From positions 1-44,984 of the forward strand of contig CALFDU010000055.1 of the NCBI GenBank assembly GCA_937950315.1: a stretch of 44,984 nt of DNA, read 5' to 3'. The DNA is from an uncultured Saprospiraceae bacterium. GTDB lineage: Bacteria; Bacteroidota; Bacteroidia; Chitinophagales; Saprospiraceae. Under the pieces are notes generated by a model. That model was not told the origin of the DNA. It ran no database searches and worked only from the letters and a program-made list of their open reading frames with translations. Each line of letters starts with the position of its first letter. Within the stretch, counting starts at the first letter, position 1. The translations under genes were made by a program, and so were the position numbers. This document shows positions 1 to 7,548 of the stretch, piece by piece.

Positions 1-692
1 CGTACCAATCTTGCTACTTCAATCCACATTGTCAATCCTACAGCAATAAATATAACAGTGATACTTCGACCAAAACCTATCACGATAGCAAATACCAAAA
101 GAACGGTAGGGACAGACCAAAAACTATTAATTAAAAACATAATGATCTTATCTATAGTTCCGCCAAAGTAACCAGCCATCAACCCTAATAAAATACCTAA
201 AATAATAGAAATCGTAACTGAAATTAATCCTACAACAAATGATATACGCAATCCAAGTACTACCCTACTAAACAAATCACGTCCATATTTATCGGTACCA
301 AACCAAAAAGTAATTTCTTTACTTAAAGACGCTAACGATTCTCCATCTTCTAAAGGAAAATAAATTTCACTACCGGAAATATTTTGCAACTTTAAAATAT
401 CACCTTCTTGTTCTTGGACAGACAGATAAGGAATCACCATTCTAGATTCAGAAGAACCTAAAAATATTCTCGACAATAAAGATTGATTTGTTTGAGTAAA
501 TTTTTTCCTGATTAAAAGTTGTGCTTTATATCCTGGTTCTTTTAATGCCAACTCAGGAATATGTGTATTTGCATTTTGTGTATTATCTGGTATAATCAAA
601 TAAGCGAAAATAGCTAGGAGTAAATTTATAGCTAGCCAACTTATCGAAAAGACAAAACTAGGTTTACTTAATATATTTTTTAACAGCGTCAA
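1..692 (-). CDS. ABC transporter permease, Opp/Dpp type (partial, runs off the window)
   Basis: This is the inner-membrane permease subunit of an oligopeptide/dipeptide-type ABC importer. About 230 N-terminal residues are visible and the gene continues past base 1. The translation has one N-terminal membrane segment (about residues 12-35), a periplasmic stretch, then the OppC/DppC signature FGTDKYGRDLFSRVVLGLR followed by several hydrophobic helices. The extended segment between the first helix and the GTDKYGRD motif is longer than in E. coli OppC. The only early start is a TTG at 692, because the same frame carries the stop codon of the upstream pyrophosphohydrolase gene two codons earlier. 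The 3-base gap suggests translational coupling with that gene. The transported substrate cannot be read from this fragment. Confidence 0.88.
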   Translation of the reverse strand, partial: MTLLKNILSKPSFVFSISWLAINLLLAIFAYLIIPDNTQNANTHIPELALKEPGYKAQLLIRKKFTQTNQSLLSRIFLGSSESRMVIPYLSVQEQEGDILKLQNISGSEIYFPLEDGESLASLSKEITFWFGTDKYGRDLFSRVVLGLRISFVVGLISVTISIILGILLGLMAGYFGGTIDKIIMFLINSFWSVPTVLLVFAIVIGFGRSITVIFIAVGLTMWIEVARLV

Positions 693-695
693 ATA

Positions 696-1034
696 TTATT
701 TAAGTTTGTCGTTATTGTGATGACGATCTTTGTCTCTTGTGGTTTTCTTTTCAAGATTTTTATGAATTGCTTTTTCAAGATCAATATCCATTTGATTTGC
801 TAGACATATCAGTACAAACATAACATCTGCTATTTCATCTGATATTTGATTCTTTATTTCAACATCAGATTTTTCATTTTTAAATGATTGCTCACCATAC
901 TTTCTCGACATCAACTTGGCCAGTTCACCAACCTCTTCTGTCAAAATCACCATGTTGGTTAATTCATTAAAATACCTTACCCCATATTTCTTAATCCATT
1001 GATCAATGCTGGATTGTGCTTCGCTAATTTTCAT
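696..1034 (-). CDS. MazG-like nucleotide pyrophosphohydrolase
   Basis: This 112-residue protein belongs to the all-alpha NTP pyrophosphohydrolase (MazG-like) superfamily, whose members hydrolyse (d)NTPs or modified nucleotides to monophosphate and pyrophosphate and so clean the nucleotide pool. The magnesium-binding signature is visible as EEVGEL (E33, E34, E37) and DEIADVMF (E67, D70), the usual ExxE plus ExxD arrangement. The length fits a single-domain family member rather than the two-domain E. coli MazG. Its ATG overlaps the stop of the upstream dtd gene by four bases, so the two are probably co-translated. The pairing of a tRNA proofreading enzyme with a nucleotide-cleaning enzyme suggests a small quality-control operon. 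The exact substrate is not predictable from sequence. Confidence 0.92.
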   Translation of the reverse strand: MKISEAQSSIDQWIKKYGVRYFNELTNMVILTEEVGELAKLMSRKYGEQSFKNEKSDVEIKNQISDEIADVMFVLICLANQMDIDLEKAIHKNLEKKTTRDKDRHHNNDKLK

Positions 1035-1483
1035 TCGCGTATTTTAGTATCAATAATTATCGTTACTGGCCCATCATTGAGTAAATCTAACTTCATATCA
1101 GCACCAAAAGAACCTGTCTGGACGTTCAATCCACTTTTTTCCTTGGTATATTTAATGAAGCTATCATATAATGGAATAGCAATATCGGGTTTGGCCGCTT
1201 TAATAAAACTAGGCCTATTTCCTTTTTTAGTGCTTCCATACAAAGTAAACTGACTTACTATCATTAAACTAGCACTATTATCCATGACGGAATAGTTCAT
1301 TTTGCCTTCCGCATCACCGAATATCCTCATATTAATAATCTTATTGACCAACCATTCTATATCCTCCATCGTATCAGTATCCATAATCCCTAATAAAATT
1401 AGAATACCAGTATCTATTCTGGAGTATATTTGATTCTCTATGGTAACACTTGCATGTTTAACACGTTGTAAAACTGCTCTCAT
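1031..1483 (-). CDS. dtd: D-aminoacyl-tRNA deacylase
   Basis: DTD hydrolyses the ester bond of D-aminoacyl-tRNAs (and Gly-tRNA-Ala), recycling mischarged tRNA in the cytoplasm. The 150-residue length is standard. It begins MRAVLQRVKHASV, as nearly all DTDs do, and carries both signature motifs: SQFTLYG (77-83) and NDGPVT (136-141), the latter with the Gly-Pro of the chiral proofreading site. Its start faces the candidate replication origin in the 1484-1877 gap. It is the first gene of a minus-strand group with the MazG-like gene, which overlaps it by four bases, and the ABC permease. Confidence 0.97.
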   Translation of the reverse strand: MRAVLQRVKHASVTIENQIYSRIDTGILILLGIMDTDTMEDIEWLVNKIINMRIFGDAEGKMNYSVMDNSASLMIVSQFTLYGSTKKGNRPSFIKAAKPDIAIPLYDSFIKYTKEKSGLNVQTGSFGADMKLDLLNDGPVTIIIDTKIRE

Positions 1484-1498
1484 TGGTTATTATAAAAT

Positions 1499-1836
1499 TG
1501 TGGAAAAACAATAGTTATAAACGTTTGTATTTAAATATTCTGAAAGATTAAAAAATTAAGTGGAAAATAGATTTTTTCTAATTAGTTATAAACAAAAATT
1601 GGCCGTTTATCAACAGACTGTTTATAAACATTGAATAATCCACAGTTTAAAAATTTATCAACATATATAATGATAATCGATTCAAAAATTAATCAATTCA
1701 TATTGATAAGCTGTTATTAAAATATGGAAAACATATTATTAGGAAGATTTAAACTTATCAACAGTAGTAATAGTTATAATGATATTTTAATTAAATATTA
1801 TTTATAAATAATAAGGGAGAAGATAATTGTGGAAAG
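1499..1836. other. oriC: candidate chromosomal replication origin (oriC): DnaA-box-like cluster
   Basis: This 394-base gap (1484-1877) between divergent genes has no ORF but is dense in DnaA-box-like 9-mers. On the plus strand: TTATCAACA at 1607, 1655 and 1755 (exact, three copies), TTATAAACA at 1586 and 1622, and TAATCCACA at 1636. On the minus strand: TTTTCCACA at 1499-1507, which fits the relaxed consensus TTWTNCACA, and CTTTCCACA at 1828-1836. The five boxes between 1586 and 1663 all point the same way with start-to-start spacing of 21, 15, 14 and 19 bases. A nearly pure A/T tract follows at about 1774-1812. Two parS sites lie 4.3 kb away. No exact TTATCCACA is present and dnaA is not in the window, so this is a prediction. 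Confidence 0.68.
1755..1812 (+). other. candidate DNA unwinding element with DnaA-trio-like repeat
   Basis: A DnaA-box-like TTATCAACA (1755-1763) is followed, after one G, by three consecutive triplets TAG, TAA, TAG (1765-1773), and then by about 40 bases that are almost entirely A/T. Known bacterial origins such as that of Bacillus subtilis pair a DnaA box with trinucleotide DnaA-trios and an AT-rich unwinding region. The arrangement here resembles that basal unwinding system. The triplet run is short, so chance is possible in such AT-rich DNA. Confidence 0.45.
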
Positions 1837-1877
1837 CTTAGTTTGAAAACATTTACATTCGCATATCAATTTGAAAT

Positions 1878-2888
1878 ATGAAAAGCAAAATATTTTATAG
1901 TCTCACCTGGGTTACTCTGATTTCAATCTATTTGGTAATTCTGGCTGGATCTGTTGTTAGAACCACTGGATCTGGAATGGGTTGCCCTGATTGGCCAAAA
2001 TGTTTTGGTCAATGGATACCACCTACCGATGTGTCTGAGCTTCCATCAGATTATAAAGAAATTTTCCTTACAAAGCGATTAAACAAATTGGAAAAATATA
2101 GTTCATTTTTAACTCGCTTGGGTTATGGAGATATTGCCGATAAATTAAATTCAGATCCTCATTTAAGAGAAGAAGAATCTTTTGTAGCCATTAAAACCTG
2201 GATAGAATATATCAATAGATTGTTTGGTTTTATGGCAGGTAATTTTCTAATACTAATGACCCTACTTTCTTTACTCTTGTTTAAAAAGGATAAACGACTT
2301 TTCATTCTCAGTTTTCTAACGTTAATTCTAACAGGAATACAAGGATGGTTTGGTTCTATTGTAGTGGCTAGTAATCTAACACCATGGACCATTACTTTTC
2401 ATATGTTTGTGGCTTTATTGATTGTGTATTTGCTTGTGAAGTTGGTAGCAATGCGTAAAGGAAAAAATATAGCAATAAGTCTATCAGAAAGATTAATTAT
2501 TTTGAGTGCCTTTCTTTTATCGCTTGCGCAAATATATTTTGGAACGCAGGTAAGACAAGAAATTGATGTGGTATCCAAAGAGTTGATTAATAGATCTGAA
2601 TGGATAGAACATTTAAGTAGTATTTTTGAAATACATCGAAGTTTTGCTATTCTTGTTTTACTAATTAATGGTTATTTGATATATAAATTAAGAGGTAGAA
2701 TGATGTCAGTAACCAATCTATTGATCCTGGTTTTATTTATTGAAGTAGTTAGTGGGATCATAATGGCCTATTTTTCAGTTCCAAAAGCAGCTCAGCCAAC
2801 TCATTTATTACTATCTACTATAATGTTTGGCCTTCATGCATATATATTGTGTAGAGTGACTATTTTTGAAAAACAGCAATTGAGTTAA
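1878..2888 (+). CDS. ctaA: heme A synthase (COX15/CtaA family)
   Basis: CtaA is an integral membrane enzyme that oxidises the C8 methyl of heme O to give heme A for aa3-type cytochrome oxidases. The 336-residue protein shows the family N-terminus with the GSVVRTTGSGMGCPDWPKC stretch, including the Cys pair C36/C42, and about eight membrane segments. Candidate heme-binding histidines are H175 (TITFHMF), H253 (EIHRSF) and H309 (QPTHLL). At the first family ExxHR site the sequence reads EYINR (110-114), so N113 replaces the usual histidine. A hydrophilic loop of about 55 residues (about 50-105) separates the first helix from that motif. The alpha/beta hydrolase follows after 10 bases, probably in one transcript. 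The 5' side abuts the candidate oriC. Confidence 0.94.
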   Translation: MKSKIFYSLTWVTLISIYLVILAGSVVRTTGSGMGCPDWPKCFGQWIPPTDVSELPSDYKEIFLTKRLNKLEKYSSFLTRLGYGDIADKLNSDPHLREEESFVAIKTWIEYINRLFGFMAGNFLILMTLLSLLLFKKDKRLFILSFLTLILTGIQGWFGSIVVASNLTPWTITFHMFVALLIVYLLVKLVAMRKGKNIAISLSERLIILSAFLLSLAQIYFGTQVRQEIDVVSKELINRSEWIEHLSSIFEIHRSFAILVLLINGYLIYKLRGRMMSVTNLLILVLFIEVVSGIIMAYFSVPKAAQPTHLLLSTIMFGLHAYILCRVTIFEKQQLS

Positions 2889-2898
2889 ATAATAAATA

Positions 2899-3654
2899 AT
2901 GGTTGAAGAAGGAAAGTTTAAGTATTTAGAATCTAATGGAGGTAAGCACACGATTGTATTACTACATGGACTATTAGGTCAACTCAGTAATTTTCAAGGG
3001 ATAGTAGATTACTATAGTGATAAATATAATATTGTATTTCCTCATTTACCTATTTTAGAAATGCCAGTTAAGGAAGTTGGTATTGGCGCCTTACTGCAAT
3101 ACGTTAGTGAGTTTATTAACTTTAAAGGTTATGAGAAAGTAAGCTTAATTGGTAATTCATTGGGTGGCCATTTGGCTCAATTATATGCTTTAGATAATCC
3201 AGAGAAAGTTGAAACTATGACCTTGACAGGCAGTTCGGGTTTGTTTGAAAATGCAATGGGTTCCACGTTTCCAAAGAGAGGTAATTATGAATATATAAAG
3301 GAGAAAGTTGAAACAACTTTTTATGATCCTAAGATAGCTCCTAAAGAATTGATTGATGAAATTTTTAAGACAGTCAATGATAGGATGAAAGCAATTCGAA
3401 TTGTAGCAACTGCTAAATCAGCAGTGCGGCACAACTTGGGGGATAAGCTTCATAATATAAAAACTCCTACTCTATTAGTCTGGGGAAAACAAGACGGAGT
3501 AACACCACCTTTTGTTGGTGAAAAGTTTAATGATCTTTTGATCAATTCCGAATTACATTTTATTGATAAATGTGGTCATGCTCCGATGATGGAACATCCA
3601 GAAGAATTCAATAAGATTCTTGGTCAGTTTCTAACCAAGAATCTTATTGAATAA
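2899..3654 (+). CDS. alpha/beta-fold hydrolase
   Basis: A 251-residue single-domain alpha/beta hydrolase without a signal peptide. The oxyanion-hole HG motif is LLHGLLG (21-27). The nucleophile elbow is GNSLGG with S87, the acid is D199 in WGKQDGVTPP, and the catalytic histidine is H227 in CGHAPMMEHPEEF, so the triad is complete and correctly spaced. Substrate cannot be deduced; the family includes esterases, haloperoxidase-like enzymes and C-C bond hydrolases. It follows ctaA by 10 bases. Its last 15 codons lie inside a long perfect inverted repeat that appears to serve as the terminator. It converges on the M1 peptidase gene with a gap of three bases. Confidence 0.92.
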   Translation: MVEEGKFKYLESNGGKHTIVLLHGLLGQLSNFQGIVDYYSDKYNIVFPHLPILEMPVKEVGIGALLQYVSEFINFKGYEKVSLIGNSLGGHLAQLYALDNPEKVETMTLTGSSGLFENAMGSTFPKRGNYEYIKEKVETTFYDPKIAPKELIDEIFKTVNDRMKAIRIVATAKSAVRHNLGDKLHNIKTPTLLVWGKQDGVTPPFVGEKFNDLLINSELHFIDKCGHAPMMEHPEEFNKILGQFLTKNLIE

Positions 3655-3659
3655 TTTTT
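3606..3659 (+). terminator. terminator-like hairpin embedded in the end of the hydrolase gene
   Basis: Arms at 3606-3624 and 3634-3652 are perfect 19-base inverted repeats around a 9-base loop, followed by five T residues at 3655-3659. The hairpin covers the last 15 codons plus part of the stop codon of the hydrolase gene and sits where two convergent genes meet with only three bases between them. A T-tract exists only for the plus direction, so it should mainly terminate the ctaA-hydrolase transcript, though the stem could also protect or block the opposing one. Confidence 0.75.
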
Positions 3660-5955
3660 AAGGTCTTTCTACTTTTTTCTTATTTGCTTTTTGCATTTCG
3701 TTTGGTCTAGAAGATTGAGTTCTTTCAAAGACTTCAAACTTATCCGCTTCATTCTTAGGAGGGAAATGATTATTACTTGTGTCTGTGTCTGCAGTTTCTA
3801 AGAATGGATCTAATGCTATTGTAGCTACTTCTTTTTCAAGAGCGAATACCTTCGATACGTTAGTGTTTTGTAACTTCCATATTTCGGCTGGAATTCTAAC
3901 AACTTCCGTTGTTCCATCTGTATAAGTAAACTCCAAAATTACAGGCATTACCAATCCTCCTTTGTTAGAAAAGTTTATCTGGTAGTAATTCAAGTCATCG
4001 GTTAGGACAGCTTTTTCGTTTTCACTAAGACTGTTGATGTATTCATCATATTCACTTTCATCCATTTGACTTTCTTTGAATGGATCGTATGTAGAATAGA
4101 AATCTATCAAGGTTGGATCTTTTTCGTCATACGTTTTTTCAATTTCTTCTTTATTTCTTATGTATGAAATTCCTTTGTCTCTATCTGTAGGTCTAGCATT
4201 GTCTTTTGGATCCTTAGAATTTACTTTAAAGTATTTCACATCATCGATAGAAATATCTACGTGATCGTTTGTATAGAACCACCCTCTCCAGAACCAATCA
4301 AGATCTACACTAGAGGCATCTTCCATCGTTCTAAAAAAGTCACTAGGTGTAGGGTGCTTAAACATCCATCTGTTAGCATACTCTTTAAATGCGTAATCAA
4401 ATAATTCTCTACCCATTACAGTCTCTCTTAAAATATTAAGCGCTGTTGCTGGTTTGCCATAAGCATTATTTCCAAACTGATGAATGGATTCAGAGTTTGT
4501 CATGATCGGTGAAATTTTGGATTTGTCACCTCCCATGTAAGGAACAATATTTTGTGCAGGTCCTCTTCTATGCGGATAATTTCTTTCCCATTGTACTTCT
4601 GTTAAGTATTGTAAGAAAGTAGTAAGTCCTTCATCCATCCAAGTCCATTGTCTCTCATCTGAGTTTACAATCATTGGAAAATAATTATGTCCTACTTCAT
4701 GAATGATAACGGATATCATACCATACTTGGTACGCTTAGAATAAGTACCATCTTCTTCACATCTACCAAAGTTGAAACAGATCATTGGATATTCCATTCC
4801 TATTCTTGCAGCGTTGATTGACCAAGCGACTGGATATGGATAATCAAAAGTATAATGGGAAAACCATTTTACTGTATGAGCTACAGCTTTGGTAGAATAC
4901 TTTTCCCATAAAGGATTTCCTTCTTTAGGATACATTGACATAGCCATAACATCATCTCCAGTTTCTTGTTTTACTGCCATAGCATCCCAAATGAACTTTC
5001 TTGAAGAAGCAAATGCAAAGTCACGTACATTTTCCGCATGGAAGATCCATGTTTTATTTCTATCAGATTTAGAGGTTTCTCTTTTCTCCGCTTCTTTTTG
5101 TGATGCAATTATAACTGGTTGTTCATATTCCTTTCTGGCTTTCTTTAACCTATTTAATTGTTCAGAAGTAAGTACATCTTTTTCATTTTGAAGAATACCT
5201 GTACTTGCAACCAAGTGATCAGATGGAACAGTGATACTAACTTCGTAATCTCCAAAAGTTAGTGTGAATTCACCATTACCTAAAAACTGTTTGTTTTGCC
5301 ATCCATATACATCATTGTACATACACATCCTTGGATAGAATTGTGCAATGGTATATAAGTAGTTGTCATTTTCTTCAAAGTGTTCGTAACCAGATCTTCC
5401 ACCGATTTGCATTCTATCATTAATGTTATACCACCATTTAATATTGAAGGAATAGGATCCTCCAGGTTGGATTGCTGTCGGAATATCAACACGCATCATT
5501 GTGTTGTTGATGGTATATTTTAAATCTTTTCCGTCGGTACCTTTTACATGTTCTATTTTAAAACCACCATCAAAGTTTGGAGATATTCTACTGAGACTTC
5601 TCATATCCATTTCTTCTCCAACCTTATTGGTTCTTATTTTATGACTATCAGATTCTTGCGCTCTAACATTTTGATCAAGTTGAACCCATAGGTATTTTAG
5701 AACATCAGGTGAATTGTTGTGATAGGTTATTGTTTCTTCACCATCAATTCTTTGAGTTTCATCATTTAAAACTAGATCTATTTTATAATCAGCTTCTTGT
5801 TGCCAATATTCATGACCTGGCGCTCCTGAAGCAGACCTATATGAATTGGGAGTAGGAAGATCTTGGCTAAGTTGTTTAAACTTATTTTGATTGGTGTTTT
5901 CTTGAGCAAACATCAATTGTGTACCAAGAAGTAAAAGAAAGAGAATCTTTTTCAT
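3658..5955 (-). CDS. secreted M1-family zinc metallopeptidase
   Basis: A 765-residue exported gluzincin aminopeptidase. The first 17 residues form a classical signal peptide ending near MFAQ. The M1 zinc signature is complete: H419-E-x-x-H423 and E442 after exactly 18 intervening residues (HEVGH ... WMDEGLTTF). An aminopeptidase substrate-binding motif related to GxMEN is visible as GMEYP before it. The N-terminal part (about 40-300) is the beta-sandwich typical of M1 enzymes, and residues after about 560 form a C-terminal extension rich in charged residues. No T9SS sorting domain is seen, so it probably acts in the periplasm or at the outer membrane. It is monocistronic. Its upstream region contains the two parS sites. 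Confidence 0.94.
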   Translation of the reverse strand: MKKILFLLLLGTQLMFAQENTNQNKFKQLSQDLPTPNSYRSASGAPGHEYWQQEADYKIDLVLNDETQRIDGEETITYHNNSPDVLKYLWVQLDQNVRAQESDSHKIRTNKVGEEMDMRSLSRISPNFDGGFKIEHVKGTDGKDLKYTINNTMMRVDIPTAIQPGGSYSFNIKWWYNINDRMQIGGRSGYEHFEENDNYLYTIAQFYPRMCMYNDVYGWQNKQFLGNGEFTLTFGDYEVSITVPSDHLVASTGILQNEKDVLTSEQLNRLKKARKEYEQPVIIASQKEAEKRETSKSDRNKTWIFHAENVRDFAFASSRKFIWDAMAVKQETGDDVMAMSMYPKEGNPLWEKYSTKAVAHTVKWFSHYTFDYPYPVAWSINAARIGMEYPMICFNFGRCEEDGTYSKRTKYGMISVIIHEVGHNYFPMIVNSDERQWTWMDEGLTTFLQYLTEVQWERNYPHRRGPAQNIVPYMGGDKSKISPIMTNSESIHQFGNNAYGKPATALNILRETVMGRELFDYAFKEYANRWMFKHPTPSDFFRTMEDASSVDLDWFWRGWFYTNDHVDISIDDVKYFKVNSKDPKDNARPTDRDKGISYIRNKEEIEKTYDEKDPTLIDFYSTYDPFKESQMDESEYDEYINSLSENEKAVLTDDLNYYQINFSNKGGLVMPVILEFTYTDGTTEVVRIPAEIWKLQNTNVSKVFALEKEVATIALDPFLETADTDTSNNHFPPKNEADKFEVFERTQSSRPNEMQKANKKKVERP

Positions 5956-6176
5956 GTAGTGTTTATTTTTTTGCTGTGCTAATATAACTAGGATAGTTGA
6001 ATAGATTGATTCATTAGTGGGTGACTTATGATATCAACTATCTATTTTATTGTACAAGTATTTATTATGACCATAGTCATAGAGGAATTAGTTATACATT
6101 CTGGATTACTTTTCTTAGTTAGTATTAGGTAATGGTTCTAAATAACTAACAACAAGTTTTTCTAATTACTGTATTA

Positions 6177-6192
6177 TGTTTCACGTGAAACA
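6177..6192. other. parS: parS site 1 (ParB/Spo0J centromere site)
   Basis: The sequence TGTTTCACGTGAAACA is an exact match to the widely conserved chromosomal parS consensus TGTTNCACGTGAAACA and is a perfect palindrome, extended to 18 bases at 6176-6193. ParB dimers load here as CTP-dependent clamps and spread, and with ParA and SMC they organise and segregate the origin region. The site lies in the 300-base gap between the M1 peptidase and thrC, 4.3 kb from the candidate oriC. Confidence 0.95.
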
Positions 6193-6227
6193 TGAATGTA
6201 TTTCTATTGAGCTTCCAATAGTCTTTA

Positions 6228-6243
6228 TGTTTCACGTGAAACA
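6228..6243. other. parS: parS site 2 (ParB/Spo0J centromere site)
   Basis: A second exact TGTTTCACGTGAAACA, 51 bases from the first. The two copies lie in a 24-base direct repeat (6174-6197 and 6225-6248), so flanking bases are also conserved. Between them is a weaker inverted repeat, CTATTG (6204-6209) and CAATAG (6216-6221). The site ends 12 bases before the thrC stop codon on the other strand. The rest of the 5956-6255 gap holds nothing I can name. Confidence 0.95.
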
Positions 6244-6255
6244 TGAATTACTAGA

Positions 6256-7545
6256 TTAACCTAGGAGATGTGCTTTAAAAGAATCGAAACTACTATCTAA
6301 TCTTGTACTAAGCTTTTGTTTATTGAGTATTTCTTTGATCGCTGTAGGTATTGAAATTGAAGATTCAATAGCATTTTCTACGTCATCTTTAAATTTACAT
6401 GGGTGTGCTGTTTCAAAAAATATTACTTCATGATCTTTATTACTTTGTAAGTAGTCTTCAGAAGCTAAATATCCTATAGCTCCGTGTGGATCCATGATGT
6501 AAGAGGTTTCATCAAAAACATTTTTCATTTTCCTTTTAATGTCCTCATCATTGTACCAATATCCCACAATGTGATTTTTCATTTCCTCAACATTAGGATA
6601 TAGTTGTTGCATCCTAGTAAAATTAGAAGGACTTCCAACATCCATAGCATTGGCAATGGTTTGTTTTGAAACAACGGGTGTATAAACACCAGTATTTAAA
6701 TACTCTGGAATAACATTGTTTATATTGGTTGCTGCAATAAATTTTTGAACAGGCAAACCCATTTTCTTTGCAAGCAAGCCGGCAGTTAGATTTCCAAAAT
6801 TTCCACTTGGAATACAAAATGATAATGGATTATTAGATTGTCTTTGTTTGAATGCTTCAAAATAATAGAAAGATTGAGGGATTAATCTTGCAATGTTTAT
6901 AGAATTGGCAGAGGATAAATTATACTTCTTATTTAAGTCCTCATCTAGAAAAGCAGTTTTTACAATCCTTTGGCAATCATCGAAGTTTCCATCAATCTCA
7001 CAAGCAGAAATATTTTTACCCAATGTGGTCAATTGTTTTTCTTGTATTTCACTGACTTTGCCAGAAGGGTAGAGTATGATTACATTGATTCCAGGAGTAT
7101 CATAAAAACCAGCAGCAACAGCACCACCAGTATCTCCACTTGTTGCAACCAATATCGTTAGTTCATTATTTTCATTTCTTGTAAAATAAGACATTAGTTG
7201 GGCCATGAATCTTGCACCAAAATCTTTGAATGCCAAACTAGGCCCATGAAAAAGCTCAAGTGTAGAAATGTTGTTAGTGATTGGTACAACGGGAGCAGGG
7301 AAGTTTATGGCCTTAGTAACTATTTGCATTAAGTCAGAAGGAGCAATCTCATCATCAAAAAGATTACTGCATACTTCAAAAGCTATTTCTGGTAAACTAT
7401 ATTGATTCAGGTTTTTTAAAAAACCATTTGAAAGGGAAGGGATAACCATAGGCATATATAAGCCTTTATCAACAGCTAATGATTTTAATACAGCTTCTTT
7501 AAGTCCTACTTGGTTTTCTTTATTGTTGGTACTATATAGCTTCAT
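6256..7545 (-). CDS. thrC: threonine synthase
   Basis: ThrC is the PLP enzyme that converts O-phosphohomoserine to L-threonine, the last step of the pathway. At 429 residues it has the normal length. The PLP lysine is K107 in ELFHGPSLAFKDFGARF, and the phosphate-binding loop is SGDTGGA (136-142). The N-terminal motif YMPMVIPSL resembles the family DGGLYVP stretch. It is the last gene of thrA-thrB-thrC and starts three bases after the thrB stop. The parS pair sits immediately downstream, and no obvious rho-independent terminator is visible there. Confidence 0.97.
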   Translation of the reverse strand: MKLYSTNNKENQVGLKEAVLKSLAVDKGLYMPMVIPSLSNGFLKNLNQYSLPEIAFEVCSNLFDDEIAPSDLMQIVTKAINFPAPVVPITNNISTLELFHGPSLAFKDFGARFMAQLMSYFTRNENNELTILVATSGDTGGAVAAGFYDTPGINVIILYPSGKVSEIQEKQLTTLGKNISACEIDGNFDDCQRIVKTAFLDEDLNKKYNLSSANSINIARLIPQSFYYFEAFKQRQSNNPLSFCIPSGNFGNLTAGLLAKKMGLPVQKFIAATNINNVIPEYLNTGVYTPVVSKQTIANAMDVGSPSNFTRMQQLYPNVEEMKNHIVGYWYNDEDIKRKMKNVFDETSYIMDPHGAIGYLASEDYLQSNKDHEVIFFETAHPCKFKDDVENAIESSISIPTAIKEILNKQKLSTRLDSSFDSFKAHLLG

Positions 7546-7548
7546 GCT

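Noticed and set aside
999-1253. Plus-strand 84-codon open frame over the dtd gene
   Set aside because: It is a shadow of dtd on the opposite strand; composition and lack of family features argue against it.
7464-7475. Another TTATCAACA-like 9-mer inside thrC
   Set aside because: A single copy inside coding sequence, without a cluster; it shows that isolated matches occur by chance in this AT-rich DNA.
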